A stretch of 64,000 nt of DNA from Gemmiger formicilis (GTDB lineage Bacteria; Bacillota; Clostridia; Oscillospirales; Ruminococcaceae). The position numbers and the translations under genes were made by a program. The stretch is taken from the NCBI RefSeq assembly GCF_016900095.1, contig NZ_JACJJP010000011.1, forward strand, positions 1 through 64,000. Direction: 5' to 3'. The notes under the pieces are model-generated. The model did not search any database and was not told the origin of the DNA. It worked only from the letters and a program-made list of their open reading frames with translations. Of this stretch, positions 38,332 through 45,530 are shown in pieces (within the stretch, counting starts at the first letter, position 1; the number at the start of each line of letters is the position of its first letter).

Positions 38332-38801
38332 GATTCGGATGCCTCCTTGTTGTGTTTCTTTTCCGATAATGCCGAAAGATTTTGCAGCATTTTCTTTTGC
38401 AGGCGATCCAGGCTTTCCAGCTCTTCGGGGGAAAAGCAGTCGCACAGCCGGTCCTGGGCCGTATCCATGGCCCGGTCCAGATATTCCCGCACCTCTTCGC
38501 CCTGGCTTGTGCCGAACAGCAGCTTGCGGCGGTCGTCCCCGTCGCAGGGCTCCACCCGCACATAGCCTTTTTTGCGCAGACGCTTGAGCATGCCGGACAA
38601 TGCCGCCATGGAATAGCCGAATTCCCGGTGGATGGCTGTCAGCGAGGTGCCTGTGTCTGAATGGCGAAGAATGTAGCGCAGCATGTTGGCCTGCATGGCC
38701 GTCAGGTCCTGTTCGGCCATGGAACTGTTGGCCATCTGTTCGATCTGGATGCTGATGCGCCGGTTATCCCGGATGAGTTCCTCCCGGTTTACGGTCGCCA
38801 T
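38328..38801 (-). CDS. MarR-family repressor
   Basis: The product has 157 residues, a winged helix-turn-helix. The recognition region is SLTAIHREFGYSMAALSGML (about 53-72), and the wing motif DGDDRRKLLFGT (about 87-98) corresponds to the family D-x-R-x-x-x-L/V pattern. Long helices at both ends form the dimer. It is the first gene of the operon with the two exporter halves, and a palindrome ATTGTT-8-AACAAT lies 19 bases before its start. Autoregulation of the exporter by a bound ligand is the usual logic for this layout. Confidence 0.9.
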   Translation of the reverse strand: MATVNREELIRDNRRISIQIEQMANSSMAEQDLTAMQANMLRYILRHSDTGTSLTAIHREFGYSMAALSGMLKRLRKKGYVRVEPCDGDDRRKLLFGTSQGEEVREYLDRAMDTAQDRLCDCFSPEELESLDRLQKKMLQNLSALSEKKHNKEASES

Positions 38802-38819
38802 GGTCTCACCTCTTTGCAG

Positions 38820-38839
38820 ATTGTTTGAAGCTGAACAAT
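38820..38839 (-). promoter_or_regulatory. Operator palindrome of the MarR operon
   Basis: ATTGTT (38820-38825) and AACAAT (38834-38839) flank 8 bases between promoter and marR start. A TATAAA -10-like box (38861-38856) with TTCACA 17 bases before it lies upstream on the minus strand. Confidence 0.55.
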
Positions 38840-38872
38840 TTAGCTCCGTACTGTTTTATAGCACAATTCCCC

Positions 38873-38901
38873 TTGCATGTGAAATTCAAATCTGTTATAT
38901 T
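38873..38901 (+). promoter_or_regulatory. Promoter of the LysR gene
   Basis: TTGCAT (38873-38878) and TATATT (38896-38901) are spaced by 17 bases. It faces away from, and partly overlaps, the marR promoter. Confidence 0.65.
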
Positions 38902-38920
38902 CTATAAAAGAATTTTATAG
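38902..38920 (+). promoter_or_regulatory. Perfect palindrome at the LysR transcription start
   Basis: CTATAAAA-GAA-TTTTATAG is an 8-bp perfect inverted repeat directly after the -10 box. A protein bound here would block the LysR promoter. Confidence 0.55.
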
Positions 38921-38983
38921 ATAAAAATTATTGCGGGCGGGCGTTTCCCTCTTTGTCCGCACTTCCGGGAGGGATTCTTTTTT

Positions 38984-39916
38984 ATGAATACGACCCAGCT
39001 GGAATGTTTCATGGCCGTGGCCAACTATCTCAACTTTTCCCGGGCGGCGGAGCAGCTGCGCATCACCCAACCGGCGGTGAGCCATCAGATCACCACCCTG
39101 GAGGATGAACTGGGGGTCAAGCTGTTCCGGCGTACCAGCAAGAGCGTCCGCCTTACCCAGGAAGGGTTTCAGTTCACCCAGTATGCCAGCGAGATCCTCA
39201 AGCTGTCGGAGCTTTCCAAGGCCCGGATGAAAAAGTTCCGCACCGAGGAGATGACCCGGGTGGCCATCGGCTGCCGCAACACCACCGAACTGCGGGTGCT
39301 GCGCCCGGCCCTGGAACGGCTGCGGACGGAGCAGCCCAGACTGCTGCCGGCGCTGCGGCTGATTCCCTTTGACGCGGTGAAAAACCTGCTGGCAGATGGA
39401 GACATCGACATGATTTTTTCCTTCCGGGGGCCGGGGCGGGGCACAGGAGAGGAAGCCAAACAGAAATTCCGCACCCTGACCCAATGCCGGGCGGTGTGCG
39501 TTTGCAGCGACACCCACCCCCTGGCCGGACGGCAGAGCCTGACAGTGGGAGAACTGGCCGGGGCCGGGCGCATTGCGGTCTGCCGCCCGCCCATCTGCCC
39601 GCCGGCCTTGTTTGCCGTCCAGACCCGGGTGGTGGGCAGCCGGTCACCGGAACAGGTGCTGTTCTGTGACAACCAGGACGTGGTGGGCACCCTGGTGGAA
39701 ACCGGCTACGCCTTTGCGGTCATGGCGGATTTCCCTTCCGCCCGGCGGGAGGGCCTGTGTTACATTCCGCTGCCGGAATTCGAACCCCTGACCTTCGGGG
39801 CTTTGTACATGGCGGGCAACCGCAACCCGGCCCTGAAAGAATTCCTGACCCTGCTGGAGAAGACCCTCTGCCACCCCGATCCCGCGCACACCACCGACGG
39901 GATGGGCATACTCTGA
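38984..39916 (+). CDS. LysR-family transcriptional regulator
   Basis: The product has 310 residues. The N-terminal helix-turn-helix reads LECFMAVANYLNFSRAAEQL followed by RITQPAVSHQITTLEDELG and the LFRRTSKSVRLTQEG ending, which is diagnostic. The substrate-binding domain spans about 90-290. GGGAGGG precedes ATG 38984. LysR proteins usually control a divergent gene; here that is the MarR-exporter operon, 182 bp away, so dual control of the exporter is possible. No other target is visible. The effector is unknown. Confidence 0.93.
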   Translation: MNTTQLECFMAVANYLNFSRAAEQLRITQPAVSHQITTLEDELGVKLFRRTSKSVRLTQEGFQFTQYASEILKLSELSKARMKKFRTEEMTRVAIGCRNTTELRVLRPALERLRTEQPRLLPALRLIPFDAVKNLLADGDIDMIFSFRGPGRGTGEEAKQKFRTLTQCRAVCVCSDTHPLAGRQSLTVGELAGAGRIAVCRPPICPPALFAVQTRVVGSRSPEQVLFCDNQDVVGTLVETGYAFAVMADFPSARREGLCYIPLPEFEPLTFGALYMAGNRNPALKEFLTLLEKTLCHPDPAHTTDGMGIL

Positions 39917-39921
39917 TACAG

Positions 39922-39966
39922 AGAAGGCGCACAGACCGGAATCCCTTCCGCGCCTGTGCGCCTTCT
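39922..39966 (+). terminator. Hairpin after the LysR gene
   Basis: AGAAGGCGCACAG (39922-39934) pairs perfectly with CTGTGCGCCTTCT (39954-39966) across a 19-base loop. It is followed by TAAAAAAA rather than a T-run, so it is a weak or non-canonical terminator. Confidence 0.5.
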
Positions 39967-39967
39967 T

Positions 39968-40005
39968 AAAAAAAGAAAAAGCCCGGTCCCCGGCGGGGGA
40001 CTGGG
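39968..40005 (-). terminator. Terminator of the PerR/Fur gene
   Basis: GCCCGGTCCCC/GGGGACTGGGC (39981-40005, one G-T pair) is followed on the minus strand by TTTTTCTTTTTTT. It stands 23 bases after the stop. Confidence 0.85.
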
Positions 40006-40028
40006 CGGCGGGCAGAATGCCCATACTG

Positions 40029-40400
40029 TCACTGTGCGTTCTTGGCCCGGCAGGCAGGGCACAGATAATGGATGGTCAGCTGGTAGCTGCGCACCTCGGT
40101 GCCGATGGCGCTCTCGATCTCCTTGACCAGGCCAACCACCGGAATATCCTGCAGGTCCCCGCACCCGTCACAATACAAATGGCCGTGGGGGGCCGAGGTC
40201 TTGTCGTACCGGTCGGGGCCCTGGGGCATTTCCAGCCGGGCAATCTCCCGGGCCTGCTCCATCAGCTTCAGATTGCGGTATACGGTGCCGCGGGCGATGT
40301 TGGGCATCTGCTGGCGGGCCTGGGCGAAGATCTCGTCGGCCGTCATGTGGCGGGGACTTTGGCGCATCAGGTCCAAAATCAGGCGTTTTTGACGTGTCAT
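40029..40400 (-). CDS. perR: Fur-family regulator, PerR-like
   Basis: The 123-residue protein has a winged helix (MTRQKRLILDLMRQSPRHMT, then ARGTVYRNLKLMEQ) and a C-terminal dimer domain with HGHLYCDGCGD and YLCPACRAKN. These provide two CxxC pairs for the structural zinc, plus His/Asp ligands for the sensing metal. ATG 40400 follows AGGACGGGA. It is divergent from rubrerythrin, a classical PerR target, and both promoters carry 17-bp palindromes. I call it PerR-like on that context; Fur or Zur cannot be excluded on sequence alone. Confidence 0.88.
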   Translation of the reverse strand: MTRQKRLILDLMRQSPRHMTADEIFAQARQQMPNIARGTVYRNLKLMEQAREIARLEMPQGPDRYDKTSAPHGHLYCDGCGDLQDIPVVGLVKEIESAIGTEVRSYQLTIHYLCPACRAKNAQ

Positions 40401-40429
40401 GAAAGTCCCGTCCTTTCTCATTGGTTTGA

Positions 40430-40446
40430 ATACAATAAGATTGTAT
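40430..40446 (-). promoter_or_regulatory. Operator palindrome in the perR promoter
   Basis: ATACAAT-AAG-ATTGTAT is a perfect 7-3-7 palindrome, 10 bases downstream of the perR -10 and 29 bases before its ATG. It is a likely autoregulatory Fur-family site. Confidence 0.65.
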
Positions 40447-40455
40447 CCTATAAAT

Positions 40456-40484
40456 ACTGTATTCTATCCGGGGCTTCTTGTCAA
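40456..40484 (-). promoter_or_regulatory. Promoter of perR
   Basis: TTGACA (40484-40479) and TACAGT (40461-40456) are spaced by 17 bases on the minus strand. Confidence 0.6.
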
Positions 40485-40548
40485 TGCGGTTTTGATGTGT
40501 TTGAGCATTTTTCACAATTTTATATACGAAAAAACGGCGAAAACGGGC

Positions 40549-40577
40549 TTGACATCCACCGCCGGAACCGGTATACT
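40549..40577 (+). promoter_or_regulatory. Promoter of rubrerythrin
   Basis: A consensus TTGACA (40549-40554) and TATACT (40572-40577) are spaced by 17 bases. It is one of the strongest promoters in the window. Confidence 0.88.
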
Positions 40578-40581
40578 CTAG

Positions 40582-40598
40582 TTAAGACAAAGTCTTAA
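40582..40598 (+). promoter_or_regulatory. Operator palindrome at the rubrerythrin start site
   Basis: TTAAGAC-AAA-GTCTTAA is a perfect 7-3-7 palindrome centred on the expected transcription start, 4 bases after the -10. A repressor here would block the promoter; PerR is the obvious candidate. Confidence 0.65.
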
Positions 40599-40646
40599 AC
40601 GTTTATTCAAAATAAATCTACACCGACAAAAAGGAGAGATACGATT

Positions 40647-41189
40647 ATGGAACTCAAAGGCAGCAAGACCGAAAAGAACCTGTGGGAAGCTTTCGCCGGT
40701 GAAAGCCAGGCCCGCAACAAATACACCTACTTTGCCTCCAAGGCCAAGAAGGAAGGCTACGAGCAGATCTCGGCCATCTTCACCGAGACTGCCAACAATG
40801 AGAAGGAGCATGCCAAGATCTGGTTTAAGCTCCTGATGGAAAACGGGGAAATCCCTGATACCCTGACCTGCCTGAAGATGGCTGCCCAGGGCGAGAACGA
40901 GGAGCACACCTCCATGTATCCCCGCATGGCCGCCGAAGCCAAGGAGGAAGGCTTTGACCAGATTTCCGCCCTGTTCAGCATGGTGGCGGGCATCGAGAAG
41001 GAGCACGAGGAGCGCTACAAGGCCCTGGCCGCCAACATCGAAGCCGGCAAGGTCTTTGCCCGCGAGACCGAGCAGGTCTGGCAGTGCCGCAACTGCGGTT
41101 TCATCTACATCGGCACCCACGCCCCCGTCAAGTGCCCGGTGTGCGCTCATCCCCAGGCTTACTTTGAACTGAAGTCCAAGAACTTCTGA
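40647..41189 (+). CDS. rbr: Rubrerythrin
   Basis: This is a peroxide-scavenging di-iron protein, 180 residues. The N-terminal four-helix domain carries the ligands in AFAGESQARNKY, EKEHAKIW and EKEHEERY (E-x-x-H repeats). The C-terminal rubredoxin-like iron site is CRNCG...CPVC (about residues 148-166). AAGGAG precedes ATG 40647. In anaerobes it reduces hydrogen peroxide with electrons from NADH or rubredoxin. Divergence from a PerR-like gene and a palindrome on the start site point to peroxide-inducible expression. Confidence 0.97.
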   Translation: MELKGSKTEKNLWEAFAGESQARNKYTYFASKAKKEGYEQISAIFTETANNEKEHAKIWFKLLMENGEIPDTLTCLKMAAQGENEEHTSMYPRMAAEAKEEGFDQISALFSMVAGIEKEHEERYKALAANIEAGKVFARETEQVWQCRNCGFIYIGTHAPVKCPVCAHPQAYFELKSKNF

Positions 41190-41207
41190 TTTTTCCCCAA
41201 ACAGCAC

Positions 41208-41247
41208 AGCACCCCCGATGCAAAAAGGCATCGGGGGTGCTTTTTTT
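41208..41247 (+). terminator. Terminator of rubrerythrin
   Basis: A 14-bp stem (41208-41221 with 41228-41241) has a 6-base loop and is followed by seven T. It is shared with the convergent HD-domain gene. Confidence 0.93.
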
Positions 41248-41258
41248 GTATCATCGGG

Positions 41259-42032
41259 TCAGCGGGCGGCCTGCTCCAGCCAGCTGCGCAGATGGGTGCG
41301 CATGGCGGCAAAGTCCCGGGCGGTGTCCGGGTTTTCGGTCTCGAAATCCAGCAGCTGCCACAGATATCCCTGGCGGCTCACTTCCCGCCGGCTTTCGGGG
41401 TAAACCAGCTCGTACACCAGGGAAGCGTGCCCCACCACGTTGTCCACCGGGGTGCGCTTCAGGGTGCGCAGCACGGCGTGGTGGGCGTAAAAAGCGTCCA
41501 GCACGGCGTGGGTCACGGGGGCGGTGCGCAGGGCCTCAGTGGTCACGTTGTAGATCTCTTCCAGGGGCGTTTCCACGTTCACCCGCAGAATATCGATCTT
41601 GTCCGCGTCACGCAGAATGTTGCACAGCCGCAGGGTGTCCGGGTCTAGGCCTTCGGGCAGGCGGTAGGCGCTGTGCCACCGCACCGCCGTGCGCAGGGGC
41701 CCGTCAGCGGAAGCGTCGTCCAGGTAATCCCGGATATGCCCCTGGACAAACAGCACTTCCTCGCTGCAGGCGGCGTGGTCGATGGACTTGGCATCCTCAA
41801 AGGTGCCGTACCGGCGCAGCTGTTCAAACCGGCCCACGTCGTGCAGCAGCCCGGCCAGCCAGGCCAGGTCGGTGTCCGCCTCGGACAGCGAAAGGCTGCG
41901 GGCAATCTGCTCACACAGGGCGGCCACCCGATAGGTGTGCTCGATTTTCAGGCGCACTTTGGGGTCGGTGGGGTCATAGGCCCGGGTATATTCGGCAAAC
42001 GCGCGGCGGGCACGGTCGCGGTCCAGCGTCAT
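41259..42032 (-). CDS. HD-domain metal-dependent phosphohydrolase
   Basis: The 257-residue protein carries HD-domain ligands in order: H in LKIEHTYRVA (about residue 32), HD in LAGLLHDVGRFEQ (about 64), H in VRWHSAYRLP and D in ILRDADKIDILR. The fold hydrolyses nucleotides or cyclic nucleotides; the precise substrate cannot be deduced. ATG 42032 is used because GGAAAGGA precedes it at suitable distance; the in-frame GTG 42041 is too close. It stands alone between a shared terminator and a TetR-type gene on the other strand. Confidence 0.85.
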   Translation of the reverse strand: MTLDRDRARRAFAEYTRAYDPTDPKVRLKIEHTYRVAALCEQIARSLSLSEADTDLAWLAGLLHDVGRFEQLRRYGTFEDAKSIDHAACSEEVLFVQGHIRDYLDDASADGPLRTAVRWHSAYRLPEGLDPDTLRLCNILRDADKIDILRVNVETPLEEIYNVTTEALRTAPVTHAVLDAFYAHHAVLRTLKRTPVDNVVGHASLVYELVYPESRREVSRQGYLWQLLDFETENPDTARDFAAMRTHLRSWLEQAAR

Positions 42033-42164
42033 GGGGGACACATCCTTTCCGGAATAAGGGACTTTTTACATTATAACACTGCCGCGGCGGAATGAAAAGC
42101 CGTCTGCAATGCACAAAAACGGAAATACTGCATATCCTTTTTTGAACAAATTGCCCGTTTTTCC

Positions 42165-42193
42165 TTGACAAATGCCGCCCGCACCACTAGTAT
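42165..42193 (+). promoter_or_regulatory. Candidate promoter of the TetR-type gene
   Basis: TTGACA (42165-42170) is followed after 17 bases by TAGTAT (42188-42193). TATAAA three bases further on gives an alternative -10 with longer spacing. Confidence 0.55.
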
Positions 42194-42238
42194 AAAAGTA
42201 GGAAGTCGCGCCAATACCGCGAGAAAGGGAGCAATACA

Positions 42239-42817
42239 ATGAACAGCAAAGGCGAAGCCAACCGCAGCGTTCGGGCCACCCGTCGGCGTTTGTGTGATGC
42301 GTTGGTGTCTTTGCTGGTGCAGAAACCGGTACGGGACATCACGGTCCGTGAACTCACCCGCCTGGCCCGCGTCAGCCGCGGCACCTTCTATTTTCATTAT
42401 CGGGATATTTATGAACTTCTGGACCGGCTGGAACAGGAACAGGTGGACCAGCTGAACCTGTTTATGGATGCGCTGCTGCCCCGGCTGGACAGCGACACCA
42501 CCCCTACGGCCCTGCTGGCCCTGTTTGAGTATCTGGACCAGAACGACGCCATCTGCGCCGCACTGCTGGGCCCCAACGGGGACCCCGCTTTTGTGCAGCG
42601 GCTGCAGACGGTCATTTCGGAGCGGTGTCTGGGGTATATGGCCCCGGACGGCGGCACCGCCCGGCAGCATTACCTGACCTCCTTTGCGGTGCAGGGGTGT
42701 TTCGGCGCCATTGCCCTGTGGCTGCAAAAGAACAAACCGGAATCGGTGGAACAGATGGCCGCCATCACCTGGCAGGGCATCCGCGCCGTGCAGCGCCAAA
42801 TTGCCGCCGAAGATTGA
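42239..42817 (+). CDS. TetR-family transcriptional regulator
   Basis: The product has 192 residues. The N-terminal helix-turn-helix reads ATRRRLCDALVSLLVQKPVR and ITVRELTRLARVSRGTFYFH followed by Y-R, a typical TetR DNA-binding domain. The C-terminal ligand domain is of the short DhaS/TetR_C type (about 75-190). AAGGGAG precedes ATG 42239. The next gene (PTS EIIA) has its own promoter 12 bases downstream of the stop, so they need not form an operon. The target and ligand are unknown. Confidence 0.88.
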   Translation: MNSKGEANRSVRATRRRLCDALVSLLVQKPVRDITVRELTRLARVSRGTFYFHYRDIYELLDRLEQEQVDQLNLFMDALLPRLDSDTTPTALLALFEYLDQNDAICAALLGPNGDPAFVQRLQTVISERCLGYMAPDGGTARQHYLTSFAVQGCFGAIALWLQKNKPESVEQMAAITWQGIRAVQRQIAAED

Positions 42818-42828
42818 CAGATTTTTCA

Positions 42829-42857
42829 TTGATTTTACCAAAGGTTTCGTGTAAAAT
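42829..42857 (+). promoter_or_regulatory. Promoter of the PTS EIIA gene
   Basis: TTGATT (42829-42834) and TAAAAT (42852-42857) are spaced by 17 bases, giving a leader of about 45 nt. Confidence 0.7.
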
Positions 42858-42909
42858 AGAGGATAAGAACTCGCCCGCCGCGCGGGCCAGCAAAGAAGGA
42901 GAGACCATC

Positions 42910-43416
42910 ATGGGATTTTTTGACATGTTCAAGAAGAAGGAAGCTCCCGTTCCGGCCGGGCCGATCATGGTCGCGGCGGACGCCAAAGGCACCGTTGTCA
43001 AGATGGAAGACATTCCCGACGAAGTGTTCGCACAGGGCATTCTGGGCCAGTGCTGCGGCATTGATCCCGCTGTGGGCGAGGTGTACGCCCCCATCGACGG
43101 CGAGATCACCCAGGCGCCCGACACCCTGCACGCTCTGGGCATCCAGGGCGCCGGCGGCGTGGAAGTGCTGATTCACGTGGGCGTGGACACCGTGGAGATG
43201 AAGGGCGACGGTTTTGCCGCCAAGGTCAAGATGGGCGACAAGATCAAGAAGGGCCAGCTGCTGCTGACCATGGATCTGGACAAGATCAAGGCTGCCGGCC
43301 ATCCCGCCGTTGTCATCACCGTCATCACCAACACCGACGACTTTGCCAGCGTGGATCTGGTGGCTTCCGGCGATGTGGAGCCGGGCGCCGACATGCTCAA
43401 GGTGACCAAGGGCTGA
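42910..43416 (+). CDS. PTS glucose-type EIIA component
   Basis: The 168-residue single-domain EIIA of the glucose family (Crr-like) has GEVYAPIDGEITQAPD and the phosphorylated His in GVEVLIHVGVDTVEM (about residue 80), followed by GDKIKKGQLLLTMDLDKIKA. It accepts phosphate from HPr and passes it to an EIIB domain not encoded here. AAGGAGAG precedes ATG 42910. The N-terminal MGFFDMFKKKEAP extension is common in Firmicutes. As a free-standing EIIA it may also regulate carbon uptake. Confidence 0.93.
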   Translation: MGFFDMFKKKEAPVPAGPIMVAADAKGTVVKMEDIPDEVFAQGILGQCCGIDPAVGEVYAPIDGEITQAPDTLHALGIQGAGGVEVLIHVGVDTVEMKGDGFAAKVKMGDKIKKGQLLLTMDLDKIKAAGHPAVVITVITNTDDFASVDLVASGDVEPGADMLKVTKG

Positions 43417-43449
43417 AAATTGTACACAACCCTTCCGGCAGGGAAGGGC

Positions 43450-43476
43450 AGGGGCGCCGCGGCGCCCCTTTTCTTT
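43450..43476 (+). terminator. Terminator of the EIIA gene
   Basis: GGGGCGCC-GC-GGCGCCCC (43451-43468) is followed by TTTTCTTTTT. Confidence 0.85.
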
Positions 43477-43534
43477 TTGGGGGCGGTATGCTACAATGGT
43501 CCCGGAAGATCACAGATAAAGGATGGTTGAAAGT

Positions 43535-44116
43535 ATGAGTGCGATCCTGGCAGTGTGCGGTGAGGCTTTCTGCGCCATGGTCAGCGACGGCCGCATGGTG
43601 GAAGAGCCCATCAGGGACGGCAAGCCCAAGGTCATCACCAATGACCTGCCCAAGCTGCGTAAAGTGAACAAGAACATTCTGGTGGGGTTTGCGGGCGACA
43701 CCCTGGCCGCCGTGCAGATCATCAACGCCCTGGATGAGTACGATACCCGCTACATCACCCTGGAAAAAGCGGTGCGCGTTCTGGCTGAAAAGGCCCGCAC
43801 CATGGAGATCCAGCCGGTGGGGGTGCGGATCCTGGTGGGCGGCCGGGGCCGCAAGGGGGACTTTCTGCTCACCAGCCTGGGCAGCGACCAGAACTTTGAG
43901 CCCCAGACCCAGCCCGCCCGGCAGGGCGCCTACCTCATCGAGGGCGCCTGCTCCCACACCGACATCGGTCCCTACCTGGAAGAGAAGGTCAAGCCCGAAG
44001 CCGCCGGCTGGAAGAGCCTGGACGATGTGGCCAAGACCCTGGATGGCTGCATTGCCGCCATTGCCGAGACAGACAAGACGGTGAACACCACCTATTACCG
44101 TGAAATCGTACTGTAA
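43535..44116 (+). CDS. Proteasome-like Ntn-hydrolase-fold protein (tentative)
   Basis: The 193-residue protein starts MSAILAVCGEAFCAMVSDGR and then has KLRKVNKNILVGFAGDTLAA. The layout of a first beta strand, a basic D/S-D-x-R turn and a K-x-x-K-N-x-x-I-L-x-G-F-A-G segment resembles proteasome beta/HslV-type Ntn hydrolases. After Met removal the N-terminus would be Ser, the nucleophile used by the HslV-like CodW of Bacillus. There is no HslU gene nearby. AAAGGA lies 12 bases before ATG 43535; ATG 43523 overlaps it. It is 13 bp upstream of a transglutaminase-like gene. Function unproven; it could be a catalytically dead relative. Confidence 0.45.
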   Translation: MSAILAVCGEAFCAMVSDGRMVEEPIRDGKPKVITNDLPKLRKVNKNILVGFAGDTLAAVQIINALDEYDTRYITLEKAVRVLAEKARTMEIQPVGVRILVGGRGRKGDFLLTSLGSDQNFEPQTQPARQGAYLIEGACSHTDIGPYLEEKVKPEAAGWKSLDDVAKTLDGCIAAIAETDKTVNTTYYREIVL

Positions 44117-44129
44117 GGAGGCTTTTTCC

Positions 44130-45476
44130 ATGGATCGCAACGCGGTCTTTGCCGACCTTTCGGCCGGCGTGCCTGCCGATGTGCAGCGGCTGTACATGGC
44201 GGGGTATTTTGCCGCCGCCAACGCCCGTATCGATCAACTGCTGGCCCAGGACCGCCTGCCTCACACCGGCAAAAACGCCCTGCTGGCTTTGCGTGAGATC
44301 ATGCGCCGCATCCCCGACAACTATACCCTGGACCGGGAGGCCGCCATCGCCCTGGTGCAGAAGGAAATCCCCGATTTCACCCCGGCGGAATTCGACGCCC
44401 TGGTGGCGGACGACCGGGTGGACTGGCGCTACATCGAAGGCAAGCCCTATTATCTGGACCGCTTTCTGGAAGCGCTTCGCCTCTACCCGGACATGATCGC
44501 CCGGGGCCTGACCCCCGACCCGGCCTCCGGCGTGCGGGGCAAGGTCATGGCCGCCATGAAGGAGCGGGGCCATCTTTCGGCCACCATCACCCTGCGGGCG
44601 TCGGTGGGGCCGGACCATCCCGCCGACCCCGACGCCGAGCTGCGGGCCTGGCTGCCCATTCCGGCGGCCTGCGAACAGCAGAGCGAAATCGAGATTCTGG
44701 ACGCTACCCCCGGCACCGAGTTTGCCCACAGCGATGCCGAACAGCGCACCGCCTACTGGTGCGGCCGGGCAGGGAACGGCCCCTTCACCGTGACCTACCG
44801 CTACCACATCCGGGCGGACTACCGGGACATGGACACCCTGACCCCGGACGAGGTGCAGCCCACCTTCTGCACCGGGGAACAGGCCCCCCACATTGTCTTT
44901 ACTCCCTGGCTGCGAGGGTTGTGCACCGAGATCACCGAAGGCTGCCACGGTCCGGTGGAAAAGGCCCGGGCCATCTACGATTACGTCACCACCCACACCA
45001 ACTACCGCTACCAGCCGGCTTACGCCTGCCTGGAATCCATCGCCGACAACTGCGCCAAGTCCGGCTGGGGGGACTGTGGGGTCATGGCCCTGCTGTTCAT
45101 CACCCTGTGCCGCATCGCCGGCATCCCGGCCCGGTGGCAGAGCGGGCTGTACGTCACCCCCCAGGGGGCGTCCAGCCACGACTGGGCCCAGTTCTACATT
45201 GCCCCCTACGGCTGGCTGTGGGCGGACTGCTCCTTCGGCTCCGGCGCCCATCGCCGGGGGGACGAGGAGCGCCGCCGGTTCTATTTCGGCAACCTGGACC
45301 CCCTGCGCATGGTGGCCAACCGGGAGTTTTACGCCCAGCTCACCCCGCCGGATGAGGAGTGGCGCAACGACCCCTACGACAACCAGGCCGGGGAAGCCGT
45401 GCTGAACGGGCAGCCTCTGCATGGAGACGCGCTGAACTACCGGCGAGAGGTTCTGTCCTTTGAGATGGAAGAATAA
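44130..45476 (+). CDS. Transglutaminase-like domain protein
   Basis: The product has 448 residues and no signal peptide, so it is cytoplasmic. An N-terminal helical region (about 1-140) and a beta-rich middle (about 160-260) precede a transglutaminase/protease-like core: the Cys in GWGDCGVMALLFITLCRIAG, the His in SSHDWAQFYI and the Asp in WADCSFG, in proper order. AAGGAGG precedes ATG 44130. Such proteins are usually peptidases or inactive relatives. The close link to the Ntn-like gene upstream (13 bp) suggests a shared process, possibly peptide or protein turnover. That is inference. Confidence 0.85.
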   Translation: MDRNAVFADLSAGVPADVQRLYMAGYFAAANARIDQLLAQDRLPHTGKNALLALREIMRRIPDNYTLDREAAIALVQKEIPDFTPAEFDALVADDRVDWRYIEGKPYYLDRFLEALRLYPDMIARGLTPDPASGVRGKVMAAMKERGHLSATITLRASVGPDHPADPDAELRAWLPIPAACEQQSEIEILDATPGTEFAHSDAEQRTAYWCGRAGNGPFTVTYRYHIRADYRDMDTLTPDEVQPTFCTGEQAPHIVFTPWLRGLCTEITEGCHGPVEKARAIYDYVTTHTNYRYQPAYACLESIADNCAKSGWGDCGVMALLFITLCRIAGIPARWQSGLYVTPQGASSHDWAQFYIAPYGWLWADCSFGSGAHRRGDEERRRFYFGNLDPLRMVANREFYAQLTPPDEEWRNDPYDNQAGEAVLNGQPLHGDALNYRREVLSFEMEE

Positions 45477-45530
45477 ATAAGGTATCCTGTATTCATTTCT
45501 GAATATCTACATAAAAAAGGAGACTGTATC

